From Paraburkholderia sp. BL9I2N2 (GTDB lineage: Bacteria > Pseudomonadota > Gammaproteobacteria > Burkholderiales > Burkholderiaceae): a stretch of 64,000 nt of DNA. The translations under genes were made by a program, and so were the position numbers. The stretch lies in contig NZ_SMGP01000001.1 in the NCBI RefSeq assembly GCF_004339745.1, positions 4,092,001 through 4,156,000 of the forward strand. Direction: 5' to 3'. Positions 7,552-17,700 of this stretch are shown one piece after another. The notes beneath the pieces were generated by a model. That model saw only the letters and a list, made by a program, of their open reading frames with translations, was not told the origin of the DNA and ran no database searches. Position 1 is the stretch's first letter. The number at the start of each line of letters is the position of its first letter.

Positions 7552-10124
7552 AGCGCGAATTCTTTGGTGACGCCGAACTCAAGGAGTGTCTGGCGGATTG
7601 GGGGCGAGCCGATCAGATTCTGACGACGCATCAGGCCACAGGTTTGCTCGAGCGCCTCCGGCAAGTACTGCTGCGATACGTCGATGGTCATGCGCACCGC
7701 TCGCACGTCGAATTGGCGGCCTTACTGCGGCAGTGGTTGCTGCTGCATACCAACCGCGGCGGCGCGCAATGGCTGAGCGTTCCGAGCGGACCGATATGGC
7801 CTGATCGCCACGCGTGGGAAGCAGCTCAGTTCCAGGTGATCGCTTTCGAGCGCCGTTTCGAGATTCGCGCACAAAGTCCCCGGCTAAGCTGGTTGGGCAA
7901 GCAGAGCGATCTGTTCGACGACGTGCTAGTCGAGACTCAGGCGCTCGACCGCAAATGGATCGCAGCGGAGCCCGTCGTCGGCGACGCGCTGGGGTTGCCG
8001 TTCTTCACCGGCGCTGGTCAGCGCGAGGCAGTGCGCAGCCTCCTTCACATGCCATCCGACATCACGCTGATCGCCGCGCTGCCGACGGGGAGCGGCAAAT
8101 CACTGCTGGCCCAACTGCCGCCACTTCTGAGCGGTGAAGGCCATGTCACGCTAGCAATTGTGCCCACGGTCGCGCTGGCAATCGATCAGGGCGAGCGCAT
8201 GGCCGAGTTCTTCCGCAGAGAAGACCTCAACTGGCAGGAGAAGCCGCTCGCGTATCACGGCGGCCTCAGCCCGGAAGAGCGCACCGCAGTGTTTCGTGCG
8301 ATGAACAATGGCACTCAGCGTGTGCTGTTCACCTCGCCCGAGGCAGCAACCGGCTCGCTGCGAGGCTTGCTAGAAGACTGTGCGAAAGCGGGGCGTCTTA
8401 CCCACGTCGTCGTGGATGAAGCGCATCTCGTCGTTACCTGGGGCAGTGGCTTCCGGCCAGCGTTTCAACTTCTCCCCGCGCTGATTTCACGCCTGCGCAG
8501 CATGGCGCCGCGCTCGATCCGGGTCGTGCTCGCGTCTGCGACGCTCACCTCGCACACTATCGAAGTGCTGCAACGCCAGTTTGGACCGCTCGAGAAGACC
8601 AAGCTCATTTCTGCCGTCTATCTCCGGCCAGAGCCGCGTTACGCAACTCATTTCTGTGCAACGCTCGCCGAACGGAAGCAACGTGTCGTCGAGGCGCTCA
8701 GGTTCGCGCCGCGCCCGTTCATCCTTTATGTCACACGGCCCGACGAGGCAGAGGATTGGCTACGAATACTCCTCGAAGATGGCTTCGAACGCATCGCGCA
8801 GTTCACTGGCGAAACGGGTGCAGGCGCGCGAAAAACGCTGCTCGCGCAATGGAAACGAGATGAGTTGGACGGCATGATCGCCACTTCCGCGTTCGGCGTC
8901 GGCGTCGACAAGAGTGATGTCCGCACCATCGTCCACGCGACGCTGCCAGAATCGCTGGACCGCTTCTATCAGGAGGTCGGGCGCGGCGGGCGTGACGGCA
9001 TCGCGTCCGCCAGTCTGCTGCTCTACACACAGGAGGATATCCAGCAGGCGCAAGGGCTCGCAGCGCCACGCTACATTGGCAACGAAATAGCCTTCGAGCG
9101 CTGGAGCATGATGATCGAGCGTCCGGTTGCGCGTGACGCCGAAGGCGACCAGATTTGGGTGGATCTGCGCCGGCTCCGTCCGGCGCTAAATGTGCAAGGT
9201 TCAACCAATCTCGAATGGAATCTCCGCACGCTCAATCTCATGGCGTGCGCTGGCTTAATCGATATAACGGCGCTGTCCACGGTTCCGCCGGACAGATTCG
9301 GCAAACCTGATAGTGACCTCGAAGAATCCGAAACGACCGTTACGTATGCAGCGGTACGCCTCTCCAATGCAGGCCATCTCGCGAGAGCGACTTTCGATCA
9401 GCAGATGCAGCGCGCTCGAAGTGACGCGCGGTCGGCCAACAACAAGGGCATGGAACTGATGCTGTCAATCGCCCGCAATGAGCGGAAGGTAGAGGACGCC
9501 CTGAGTGAACTCTATCGGGTCGCGCTGCATGCGGTTTTCGCTCCGGTTCGTCCTTATTGCGGAGGTTGCAACCATCACTGGTCCGAGCGACCGCGCAAGC
9601 CGGTGGCGCCGTCACCGTTCGTTGCTCGACTGGACATCTTTTCGCGGAGACCGGATGTTCCGAACGCATTGCGGGGCGTACCTCGCGTGTATGGCAATCT
9701 GTCATTCATCGTGGTGGATGACGTTTCTCGTGTTCTGCAACAGTCGACCACAAACGTCCTCGACGCGCTCGTCAGCACTTTGAAGCCACACACGATCGCG
9801 CTCGAGCGTGAGACGCAGGATGTCGCGCTGAACGCGATGCGGGCGCGCTTGCGACGCCTGCGCTCCGATGCATTCATCGACTTGTTCGATCCGGCCCGGC
9901 CCGACGGCGGCCTGGATGGCGCCGAACATGAAGTACGGATCGTCATTTTGACTTCCGAATCAATCGGTCACTCCCTAAGTTTGGCTTTGAAAACGTCGCC
10001 CTGTGCGATGACTGTCGTGCTTCTTCCCAATTCTGCTCGAGATCCGGATCGATCCGACCGTCTGTGGTCGAGCGTACTTCCGCATACCGATGAACAGTCC
10101 CTGATCCGGGCATTGACCCTATGA
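7548..10124 (+). CDS. dpdF: DpdF, RecQ-like DEAH helicase of the Dpd system
   Basis: An 858-aa helicase. Motif I is LPTGSGKS at about residues 178-185, motif II VVDEAHLV at about 289, and motifs V/VI read FGVGVDKSDVRTIVHA and YQEVGRGGRDG (about 445-485), the RecQ pattern. A C-terminal CGGCNHHW (about 671) suggests a small zinc site. The start ATG overlaps the dpdE stop (ATGA) and the stop overlaps the dpdG start the same way, so translation is coupled. Assignment rests on the RecQ-like motifs together with gene order; a role in recognising or degrading unmodified DNA is inferred from the system. Confidence 0.87.
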   Translation: MKREFFGDAELKECLADWGRADQILTTHQATGLLERLRQVLLRYVDGHAHRSHVELAALLRQWLLLHTNRGGAQWLSVPSGPIWPDRHAWEAAQFQVIAFERRFEIRAQSPRLSWLGKQSDLFDDVLVETQALDRKWIAAEPVVGDALGLPFFTGAGQREAVRSLLHMPSDITLIAALPTGSGKSLLAQLPPLLSGEGHVTLAIVPTVALAIDQGERMAEFFRREDLNWQEKPLAYHGGLSPEERTAVFRAMNNGTQRVLFTSPEAATGSLRGLLEDCAKAGRLTHVVVDEAHLVVTWGSGFRPAFQLLPALISRLRSMAPRSIRVVLASATLTSHTIEVLQRQFGPLEKTKLISAVYLRPEPRYATHFCATLAERKQRVVEALRFAPRPFILYVTRPDEAEDWLRILLEDGFERIAQFTGETGAGARKTLLAQWKRDELDGMIATSAFGVGVDKSDVRTIVHATLPESLDRFYQEVGRGGRDGIASASLLLYTQEDIQQAQGLAAPRYIGNEIAFERWSMMIERPVARDAEGDQIWVDLRRLRPALNVQGSTNLEWNLRTLNLMACAGLIDITALSTVPPDRFGKPDSDLEESETTVTYAAVRLSNAGHLARATFDQQMQRARSDARSANNKGMELMLSIARNERKVEDALSELYRVALHAVFAPVRPYCGGCNHHWSERPRKPVAPSPFVARLDIFSRRPDVPNALRGVPRVYGNLSFIVVDDVSRVLQQSTTNVLDALVSTLKPHTIALERETQDVALNAMRARLRRLRSDAFIDLFDPARPDGGLDGAEHEVRIVILTSESIGHSLSLALKTSPCAMTVVLLPNSARDPDRSDRLWSSVLPHTDEQSLIRALTL

Positions 10125-11014
10125 GCCTACTGAATCTCACCAACGACGGGCTGCCGAACATCCTCGTCCAGCTACACGCCACGGTCCTGCGTGCGATCAA
10201 ACCCATTCCCCGCGAAACCTTGCTCGATGCCGTCGCGCCCCCCGCTCTGGTTTCCGATGCTGGAAAACTGGCGCGCGGCACGCTGTTGCGCTGGACGGCG
10301 CTGGGACTATTTCAGGAAGTCGACGGTGCGATCACGGTAACTGAGCGTCCTGCCAGCCGCCGCGACAGCGCAAAGGACCTGCTCGCGTTCACACGCCGGA
10401 CTGCCTGCGCGCGCGTCATGGCTGCAGAAAACAATGGAGAGTTTTGGATGTCCGAAGGCGCGGCCGCGGCGGACCTAACTCGTTCCCTTGCATGGATGCT
10501 CGCTCAGGACGTGTATCGAACCGGCTTCAGCCAGTTCGAGGCGATGGAAGTGCAGCAAATGGGAGAGTCCGACCGATTGCTGTTCCGCAACCCGACTCGA
10601 CGCACTGGTTTGCAATACTGGGCGCGCTTCCTCGGCTTCAGCCAGCAACCGTTTGCGGACATCGATCCCACCGTCGCGATACGTGATGTCTTGCCCAAGA
10701 TCCTGAAGGAAGGCGAAGACATCGACGCTACCCAGTTTGTCGACAAAATCGCGCAGGCCCTGCCCGTGCTCGACCGTGGCATGTGGAGGCAAGAAGTCCT
10801 CTCCTCCGTAGACGGCAACGCACTCGCGCCGTTACAGGCGGGTCAGCTCAGCACCGCATTGTCCAGGGCTTTGCTCAATTTGCGCGGATCAGGAGACCTG
10901 CTGTTGCAGCGTCGCGCAGACGTCGGCAGTTCTATCGTTCTTACCGGTGTAAACGGCATGCGCGCAGACCTGAGTTTTCAGTGGATCGCAAGACCCAGCG
11001 CAGGAGCCATGTGA
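10121..11014 (+). CDS. dpdG: DpdG, Dpd system protein of unknown function
   Basis: A 297-aa soluble protein with no catalytic motif I recognise. The N-terminal 90 residues look like a winged-helix fold (NLTNDGLPNILVQLHATVLR... and LLRWTALGLFQEVDGAITV). The ATGA overlap with dpdF and the TGATG junction with dpdH place it tightly inside the operon. Size and position between the RecQ-like and P-loop ATPase genes match DpdG of the Dpd cluster described from Salmonella Montevideo. The name is given on this context; function unknown. Confidence 0.78.
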   Translation: MSLLNLTNDGLPNILVQLHATVLRAIKPIPRETLLDAVAPPALVSDAGKLARGTLLRWTALGLFQEVDGAITVTERPASRRDSAKDLLAFTRRTACARVMAAENNGEFWMSEGAAAADLTRSLAWMLAQDVYRTGFSQFEAMEVQQMGESDRLLFRNPTRRTGLQYWARFLGFSQQPFADIDPTVAIRDVLPKILKEGEDIDATQFVDKIAQALPVLDRGMWRQEVLSSVDGNALAPLQAGQLSTALSRALLNLRGSGDLLLQRRADVGSSIVLTGVNGMRADLSFQWIARPSAGAM

Positions 11015-14000
11015 TGAACCCTTTGATCGAATTCTGGCCCTCCGGCGAACATGTGGAGGAATGTCTGCGCACCGAAGCCGAAACGGTGGATCAGGCCCTG
11101 TTGCTCGCAGTACATCTACCCATCACGCTGAAGCGACGCTCCGCTCAGGCCGGCAACGAAGTAGACGCGTCTGAAGTCGACCTGCTCGACTCGCTCATGC
11201 GCCCCGTCAACGACGGCAGCTCGGTCATCATTGCGATTACCGGCGCGTCCGGCGTCGGCAAATCGCACATGATCCGCTGGCTCGGCGCGCAACTCGATCG
11301 CCATCCGCGCCGCAAAGACCTAGTCGTGGTTCCGATTCCGAAGACGGCGAGTCTTCGCGAAGTAGTCGAACGGATTCTCGCCCCACTGAGCGGCGCCCGG
11401 TACGACGCGCTGAGGGCGGATCTGAGCCGCGCGGTGGAGTCGCTCGACCCGCCACGCGCGGCCGAACTGCTCGCGACCGCGCTCGCCGAGGAACTTGGCC
11501 CCTACGCTGCACAAGTGGAGGAGCAAATCCGCGCGAACGGCGACCGATCGCTCGGACCTCGCATCGTCGCTGCAAACCGGGTGCGCGATCTGATCCGCGA
11601 CCCCGAGATTCGCGATCAGTGGTTCCGGAACGTTCTGTTGAGAATCGTCGATGCAAGCCTGAGCGGCACGTCCGACCCCGCGCGCCGGCAATTCCAGGTC
11701 GCGGACTTCGAACCACCTGCAGCCATCGCGAGCATGGAACTGCGGCGGACCGTGGGCCAAGCGCTGGCGTTCCTGGCCAGTTCGAACGGCGCCGCCCGCG
11801 GCATCGCCGCAGAAGTGCTGCAGGAAGTGCTGGATGCGGCTCTACGCACCATTTTCCGATTCACAGAAGCGCTGAATCAACGCACTATTCAGGACGTCGT
11901 CGACGAGATTCGACGGGAACTACTCGCAGACGGCAAGGAACTGGTGCTGCTCATCGAGGATCTGGCGGCCCTCTCAGGCATTCAGCAACCCTTGCTGGAC
12001 ATCATGATCGCCGAGAGCGACGAGAAAGGCGTGCGCGTGCGCGCCCCGATCCGCACGGCAGTGGCTGTAACGGATGGTTTCCTTGCCGGCCGGCAGACCG
12101 TGCTGACGCGCGCGCGGGAGCAATGGGTCGTGCCGAGCGAAGGCATCGACGAAGAAACCGTCACGCGTCTGCTGGTCGAGTTCACGGGACGCTACCTCAA
12201 CGCAGCCCGCCACGGCATCGCTCATTTGAAGCAGCGTTTCAACACAGTGGCACCGAACCGGGACGATCTCTATTCGTGGGTGCCCAAATTCGATCCCACG
12301 CTGGACGCGGCCTGGTCCGAAAAACTGGCGTCGTTCGGCAGCAGTGAATCGGGTTATAGCCTCTTTCCGTTCAATGTCGCCGCGATCAAATCGCTAGCTT
12401 CGAGCGTCCTCAAAATCGGCGACGCCTGGACATTCAATCCACGCGCCTACATCAACGAGGTGTTGAGCAGCACGCTCAGACAGCGCTTTGCCTTCCAGGC
12501 TGCCGGCTTCCCGCCCGCCAACTTCCGCAATCCGAAGCTATTGTCCGCAGTGAGCGTCGGTTTGACTTATCAAGGTCTGACACCCGAAAAACTCGGTCGA
12601 GTGACATCGGGGCTCGCACACTGGGGTGGCAATCCCAACTCGCTCGATACGGCCCCACCAGCCACACGCAACGTGTTCGACGCGTTCTCGCTGCCATGGC
12701 CTTTCGATGCGATCGTGACGCCCAAACCCGAACCGGTCGAGCCGCAACCGCATGGAGGCGACAAAGTGGCACCACCTCCGCCACCGCCACCACCGCCCGA
12801 ACCAGCGGAAAGCCCATATGCACAGGCGCTCGAGTTGTGGGACCAGAACACGCGCCTGATCAGAACATATCCGGTCAGAACGCGCACCCTGCTCGCCGAT
12901 GCTCTGAATAAGCGGATGAACTTCGGCGACTACTGCCTGAGCGGGCAGGAAGTCAACCGGGACTGGTTCTGGCTACCGCCCGCCAGCACGATCAGCAATC
13001 CCACCAAGGGCTTGAAGATTGAAGTTTCGCCGCCGGACGTGCCTATTTCACCGACTGTCATCGCCGGTCTGAAAGCGCTCGACCGTTGGGACAGCAATGG
13101 CAAATCCTGGTCCTATCCCAACGGGGAGACCGACTATGCCGCAGCCAACACCTTATTAGAACGGCTTGAACATCAGATACTCGACATGGTGCTCGATGAG
13201 GCCGTGCGCGACACCGGTATTGCCGTGCTCGCACTGCATCGACAGGATTTGCTGCTCGGCCTGACCACGCGTGCGGACAACCCGAGCCTGCGGGACTTGC
13301 TTGCCGATGCACCCAAGGAAATCGCCGTCGCAGTCGATGATCTTTCGCAGCAAGTGCGCAGAGCGATGACGACCCGGAAACTGGCGACTGACACGCGCCC
13401 CCGACTGCAGGAGCGCCTGCGCCGCTACTTATCGTGCTATCAGGGTGACGGCGGCAAGGTGCTGGCCATCGACAACGAGCGCTTCCGCTTGTCCATTAAG
13501 CAGGAAGTTCAGGACCGTTGGGTGTTCGTGCTCAACGGCCATGGCGAGGCTGGCAACGAAGTGCAGGATATGCTCGACCGACTTGAGCCGCAAGCCGTCG
13601 ATATGATCGTGCGAGACCTCGCAACGGCAGTCGACCTATATTTGCCGGAAGCTGCCGCAGCGTTCGCCGACGACCATGCACGCGTCGCATGGCGAGACGA
13701 AATGCGCGCAATCGTGGATCAGGCGAGTCAGACGCCCGCTTGGCCGACCAACTCCGTCGCGCTGAGCGAAGTACGCGGTGCAGTGGATCGTCTGGCGGCC
13801 GAGGCGCTCGACCAGGCGATCCAGCGCCTGCGAAAAGTGCAGCCCGTTGACGTGAACTGGGAAACGCATCAGAAACTGGCGGCCCTCTCGCTCGTCCCGT
13901 TGCCGCAACTCATCACAATCCACAAGGAAGTTGCCCTGCTTCGGCGCTTCTTCATTGAACTAGACAAGTCCATCAAAGCACAGACCAGTTCGATCGACGA

Positions 14001-14058
14001 TCAGGCAGCCGTCCAGGCGCATGACGCGCTCTTCCAAGATCTGGTTTGGGAGGAATGA
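11014..14058 (+). CDS. dpdH: DpdH, large P-loop ATPase of the Dpd system
   Basis: A 1014-aa ATPase. Walker A is GASGVGKS at about residues 76-83; a Walker B-like ELVLLIEDLAAL follows near 310, so the N-terminal half is an AAA/STAND-like nucleotide switch. A Pro-rich stretch (nine prolines in a row near residue 585) links it to a helical C-terminal half. The start is ATG 11014, overlapping the dpdG stop (TGATG) with AGGAG at 11002-11006; the frame is open further upstream but that part lies inside dpdG. It is expected to act with dpdG and dpdI in the restriction complex; the molecular role is unknown. Confidence 0.82.
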   Translation: MNPLIEFWPSGEHVEECLRTEAETVDQALLLAVHLPITLKRRSAQAGNEVDASEVDLLDSLMRPVNDGSSVIIAITGASGVGKSHMIRWLGAQLDRHPRRKDLVVVPIPKTASLREVVERILAPLSGARYDALRADLSRAVESLDPPRAAELLATALAEELGPYAAQVEEQIRANGDRSLGPRIVAANRVRDLIRDPEIRDQWFRNVLLRIVDASLSGTSDPARRQFQVADFEPPAAIASMELRRTVGQALAFLASSNGAARGIAAEVLQEVLDAALRTIFRFTEALNQRTIQDVVDEIRRELLADGKELVLLIEDLAALSGIQQPLLDIMIAESDEKGVRVRAPIRTAVAVTDGFLAGRQTVLTRAREQWVVPSEGIDEETVTRLLVEFTGRYLNAARHGIAHLKQRFNTVAPNRDDLYSWVPKFDPTLDAAWSEKLASFGSSESGYSLFPFNVAAIKSLASSVLKIGDAWTFNPRAYINEVLSSTLRQRFAFQAAGFPPANFRNPKLLSAVSVGLTYQGLTPEKLGRVTSGLAHWGGNPNSLDTAPPATRNVFDAFSLPWPFDAIVTPKPEPVEPQPHGGDKVAPPPPPPPPPEPAESPYAQALELWDQNTRLIRTYPVRTRTLLADALNKRMNFGDYCLSGQEVNRDWFWLPPASTISNPTKGLKIEVSPPDVPISPTVIAGLKALDRWDSNGKSWSYPNGETDYAAANTLLERLEHQILDMVLDEAVRDTGIAVLALHRQDLLLGLTTRADNPSLRDLLADAPKEIAVAVDDLSQQVRRAMTTRKLATDTRPRLQERLRRYLSCYQGDGGKVLAIDNERFRLSIKQEVQDRWVFVLNGHGEAGNEVQDMLDRLEPQAVDMIVRDLATAVDLYLPEAAAAFADDHARVAWRDEMRAIVDQASQTPAWPTNSVALSEVRGAVDRLAAEALDQAIQRLRKVQPVDVNWETHQKLAALSLVPLPQLITIHKEVALLRRFFIELDKSIKAQTSSIDDQAAVQAHDALFQDLVWEE

Positions 14059-14792
14059 TGCCAACACTGCTCGAACAGGCTCAACTGACACGAACCGGAC
14101 TCGATCAAGTCCTCCGTACCAACCAACTACGTTATCACTTGTCAGCCATTCAAAACCGTTCGTCCGAATGGTCCCGCCGCAAGGAAAAGCGCGCCGAACT
14201 GCAAGTAAAGTCCGGCTACCTTATGCCACCCGCATCCAAACTGGCCGAGCTTGCAAGCGCGGACGAGGCCACGCGAGCACTATGCGCGGAAGCGCGCGAA
14301 CGGCTCAGTAAAAGCGACGGTGTCGAAGCGTTGTCGCGCGATGAGTTCTGGATACGACTACTGGCCCAGGCCGACAAAGCCAACAGCCTCAGCAGCGATG
14401 CCATCCGCGCAAGCTGGCGCGCGTTGATCCGCGATCTCGGTGAACCGGAAGCCTCCTCGGCACTGCTTGCACGTGAACCGGAGACTCCCGGCAACAAACA
14501 GGCGCTCGCCCGATATCGCGAGGTATACACGCTGTACGCTTCGCTTAAGAGCGCTGCCATGCCTCCCGATACCCGGTCGGCGGACGCGCTGCGCCAACAC
14601 GTCGAAGAATTGCGCAAGATTGTCTCGACGCTGACGCCTACGCCTCAGTCCGTCAAATTGTTCTTCAAGGCAATGGAGGCAGACGGCGCCGCGCTCGATC
14701 TCCTCACCGAGGAAGTTCTCATCTGGCTCCGACAATACGACGACACCTCTCGCTTCGTCATCCGTACCCGCACGGTGGGCACATGGCGCTGA
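14055..14792 (+). CDS. dpdI: DpdI, Dpd system protein of unknown function
   Basis: A 245-aa, mostly helical protein rich in Arg/Glu/Ala with no known catalytic motif. The start is ATG 14055 (ATGA overlap with the dpdH stop) or the adjacent ATG 14058; GGGAGGA at 14048-14054 serves either. The 3' end overlaps dpdJ by 10 bp. Identification as DpdI is by size and fixed position between the large ATPase DpdH and the helicase DpdJ. A structural or adaptor role is possible, without direct evidence. Confidence 0.75.
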   Translation: MMPTLLEQAQLTRTGLDQVLRTNQLRYHLSAIQNRSSEWSRRKEKRAELQVKSGYLMPPASKLAELASADEATRALCAEARERLSKSDGVEALSRDEFWIRLLAQADKANSLSSDAIRASWRALIRDLGEPEASSALLAREPETPGNKQALARYREVYTLYASLKSAAMPPDTRSADALRQHVEELRKIVSTLTPTPQSVKLFFKAMEADGAALDLLTEEVLIWLRQYDDTSRFVIRTRTVGTWR

Positions 14793-17700
14793 CTCCCGAT
14801 CTCACGTTGGCAGAACGCGCACTCGACGAACTGGAGCAGATTGAGGCACGCGCGCTCGTCTGGGGTCTGGTCGACAACGCCCTCGGCGATGACGAAGTGT
14901 ACGAGGCACTGAACCGTGTCCTCAACGACAAACGGAACGCTGAACTGCGCTACGACGTGGCCTGCAATATCGCCACCGCGCGTGACTTGCGGAACCAGCT
15001 CGTCGCGCTCCGCATGATATTCGAAGTACCGAATTCGCAAACCGGCTCGGGTGACCATAGCCCGCGCTGGCGCACGCGTATGGCCGAAGGCGTACGCCTT
15101 ATCGCGCGGCTGCGCCAGATGTTTCCGCAACACGCGGGGCCCACTCAATGGACCTCCGCGCCGACGCTGGTTGCGGACTACCGCTTCCTGCGCCGCGCCC
15201 GCCGTTACCCAAAACGTGATCAGCGGCGCGATGCGGTGATGAGCGTCATCGACACGGCCGTGACCGATCCCCTGTTGCGCTCGGCCGTCGCGCACTGGCT
15301 CGATCAGCTGCCGCCGAATGCAGGCATGTCGCGCTTTCAGGTCGATGCCGCCGCGCGCATTCTGGATGGCCTGAACCATCGTGTGCGAGCGGGCACGCTA
15401 GTTTCGGCGGGCACCGGCAGCGGCAAGACGCTCGCCTTCTATCTGCCCGCGCTCGCGTGGATCGCCCGGCAGCGGGTGGAGTCGTCAAAGTCGTCGGTTC
15501 GTGTCCTCGCACTGTATCCACGTAACGAATTGCTCAAGGATCAACTAGCAGAGGTCTACGAACAGTGCGGCAAGTTCGATGACTGGATCTCGAGCCGCGG
15601 CGGCGCGCCGCTGCGAGTCGGCGTCCTGTACGGCGAAACGCCCGGAACGCGTCAAAGCGCGCTCAAGCAAAGCGGCTGGCGATCCAATGGACGCGAATCC
15701 GTCTGCCCGTTCTTCGCCTGCCCCAAGCCCGGTTGCGGCGGAGAGATGGTCGTGCGCGCCGAAGACAAGGAACTGGCGCGTGACCGGCTGGTCTGCAAGT
15801 CGTGCGGACATTGTGTCGAATCGGACCGGCTCGCATTTACACGTGAAGCCATGGCAAAAGAGCCGCCCGATGTGCTGTTCACGTCGGTGGAGATGCTCAA
15901 CCGCCATTTATCCAACCCGCAGTTGCGTCATCTGTTCGGCATCGGTCCGAAGGCCCTCGAAGCACCTGGCCTCGTGCTCATGGACGAAGTGCATCTCTAC
16001 TCCGGCACCTACGGCGCACAGGTCGCGTATCTGATGCGCCGATGGTGGAGCGCGAGCGGCAGACGCTCGAGTTTCGTCGGCCTCTCCGCGACCATCTCCG
16101 AAGGCAGGCGCTTCTTCGCCAGTCTCACCGGGCTGGACGATTCCGTGGTGCAGGAGATCAAGCCGCTGGAGAATGACATCATCGATGAAGGCGCGGAGTA
16201 TCTGCTCGCTCTTCGCGGTGATCCAGTGTCTCAGGCCGCGCTTCTGTCAACCACCATCCAGACGCTGATGCTCGCAGCGCGTCTGCTCGACCCACGCGAT
16301 CGCTTCGACAAGACCAGCAACCCGTTCTTCGGCTGGCGTGCGTTCGCCTTCACCGATCAGCTGGATGCAGCCAACCGCCTGTTCCGCAATCTTCTGGATG
16401 CGGAAGGCCGCCATTTCTCTGGCCACCCGAATACATCGCGTCATCCCGAGGGCGGTCTTGCCCGGCTACGCTCAAGAATGGAGCAGAATCGCCGCTACGA
16501 TGGCGGCCAGGATTGGCGTGTGCCAGAGCACATCGGTCACAAGTTAGAAGCGCGGCTCGAAATCGCGCGCACCACGGCACTCGACTCTGGCGTCAGCTCT
16601 GCCAGCGAAGTCGTGGTGGCTACCGCTGCGCTTGAGGTCGGCTTCGACGATCCGGCCGTCGGCGTGGTCGTGCAACATAAAGCGCCGCGCGACATCGCCT
16701 CGTTCCTGCAGCGCAAGGGACGGGCGGGCCGCACGCGTCACATGCGCCCGTGGACGATGATCGTCCTGACCGACTACGGCCGGGACCGTCTCGCCTATCA
16801 GGCCTACGATACGCTATTCGATCCCGAGCTTCCGGCGCGTCAGTTACCGCTTTCGAATCGCTACGTGCAACGCATGCAGTCGGTCTATGCGCTGCTCGAT
16901 GAACTTGGTGATATGACGCACACGGACCCGCTCGGAATCTACGTCTGGCGTGATATGAAAGGGCCGCCCGATGAAGCACTGCTGAAACACTGGGAGCCGC
17001 ATAACCATCGCGAGCTCAAGGAACTCCTCAAAAGCACCCAGCCCGAGAAAATTTCCGCCCAGTACAACGCATTGCGGACCAAGGCGAAGCAACTCGCGCC
17101 GAAAGGCTGGCATAGGGGCGAGAACCTGGAAACATCGGGCTGGTACTGGTTGAAGACGCGCCTCGCTCACAAGCGTCTTCACGATCTACTCAGACACGTC
17201 CTAATCCGCCAGGATGCGGCCGAGCGCCTCGCTGCTTCGTTGCAGAAACGCCTTGCGATCCCGCGCGAAGACCTGGATGTGCTGCTGTGGAACCAGCCGC
17301 GCCCGCTACTGCTCGGCGCGGTGCCTACCGCCATGCGCCGTCTGCAGATGAACTGGCTGGGCAAGGACGCGGCGCATCCCGACTACAGCGCGGGCCATCC
17401 CCTGCCCGACTACATTCCAGCCAATCTGTTCGATGATCTGAGCCTGCCCGAAATGCGCCTTGCTCTGCCCGGCGAGGCAGCGGACGACCACTATCTGCCG
17501 GTCCAGCAGGCGCTGGGCGAGTTTGCGCCCGGCAAGGTCTCGCGTCGTTACGACCTTGCGCTCTGGCTGGGTGTTTCAGCGCAAACGCTCAAAAGCTACC
17601 TCGACATGAATCAGGAGATCGTCGAGCAAGATGCGGATATCGGAGACTGGTATCAAATGCAGGGCGAGCGGCCGTTCCATCGCATGGAAGGCGGCAAGGT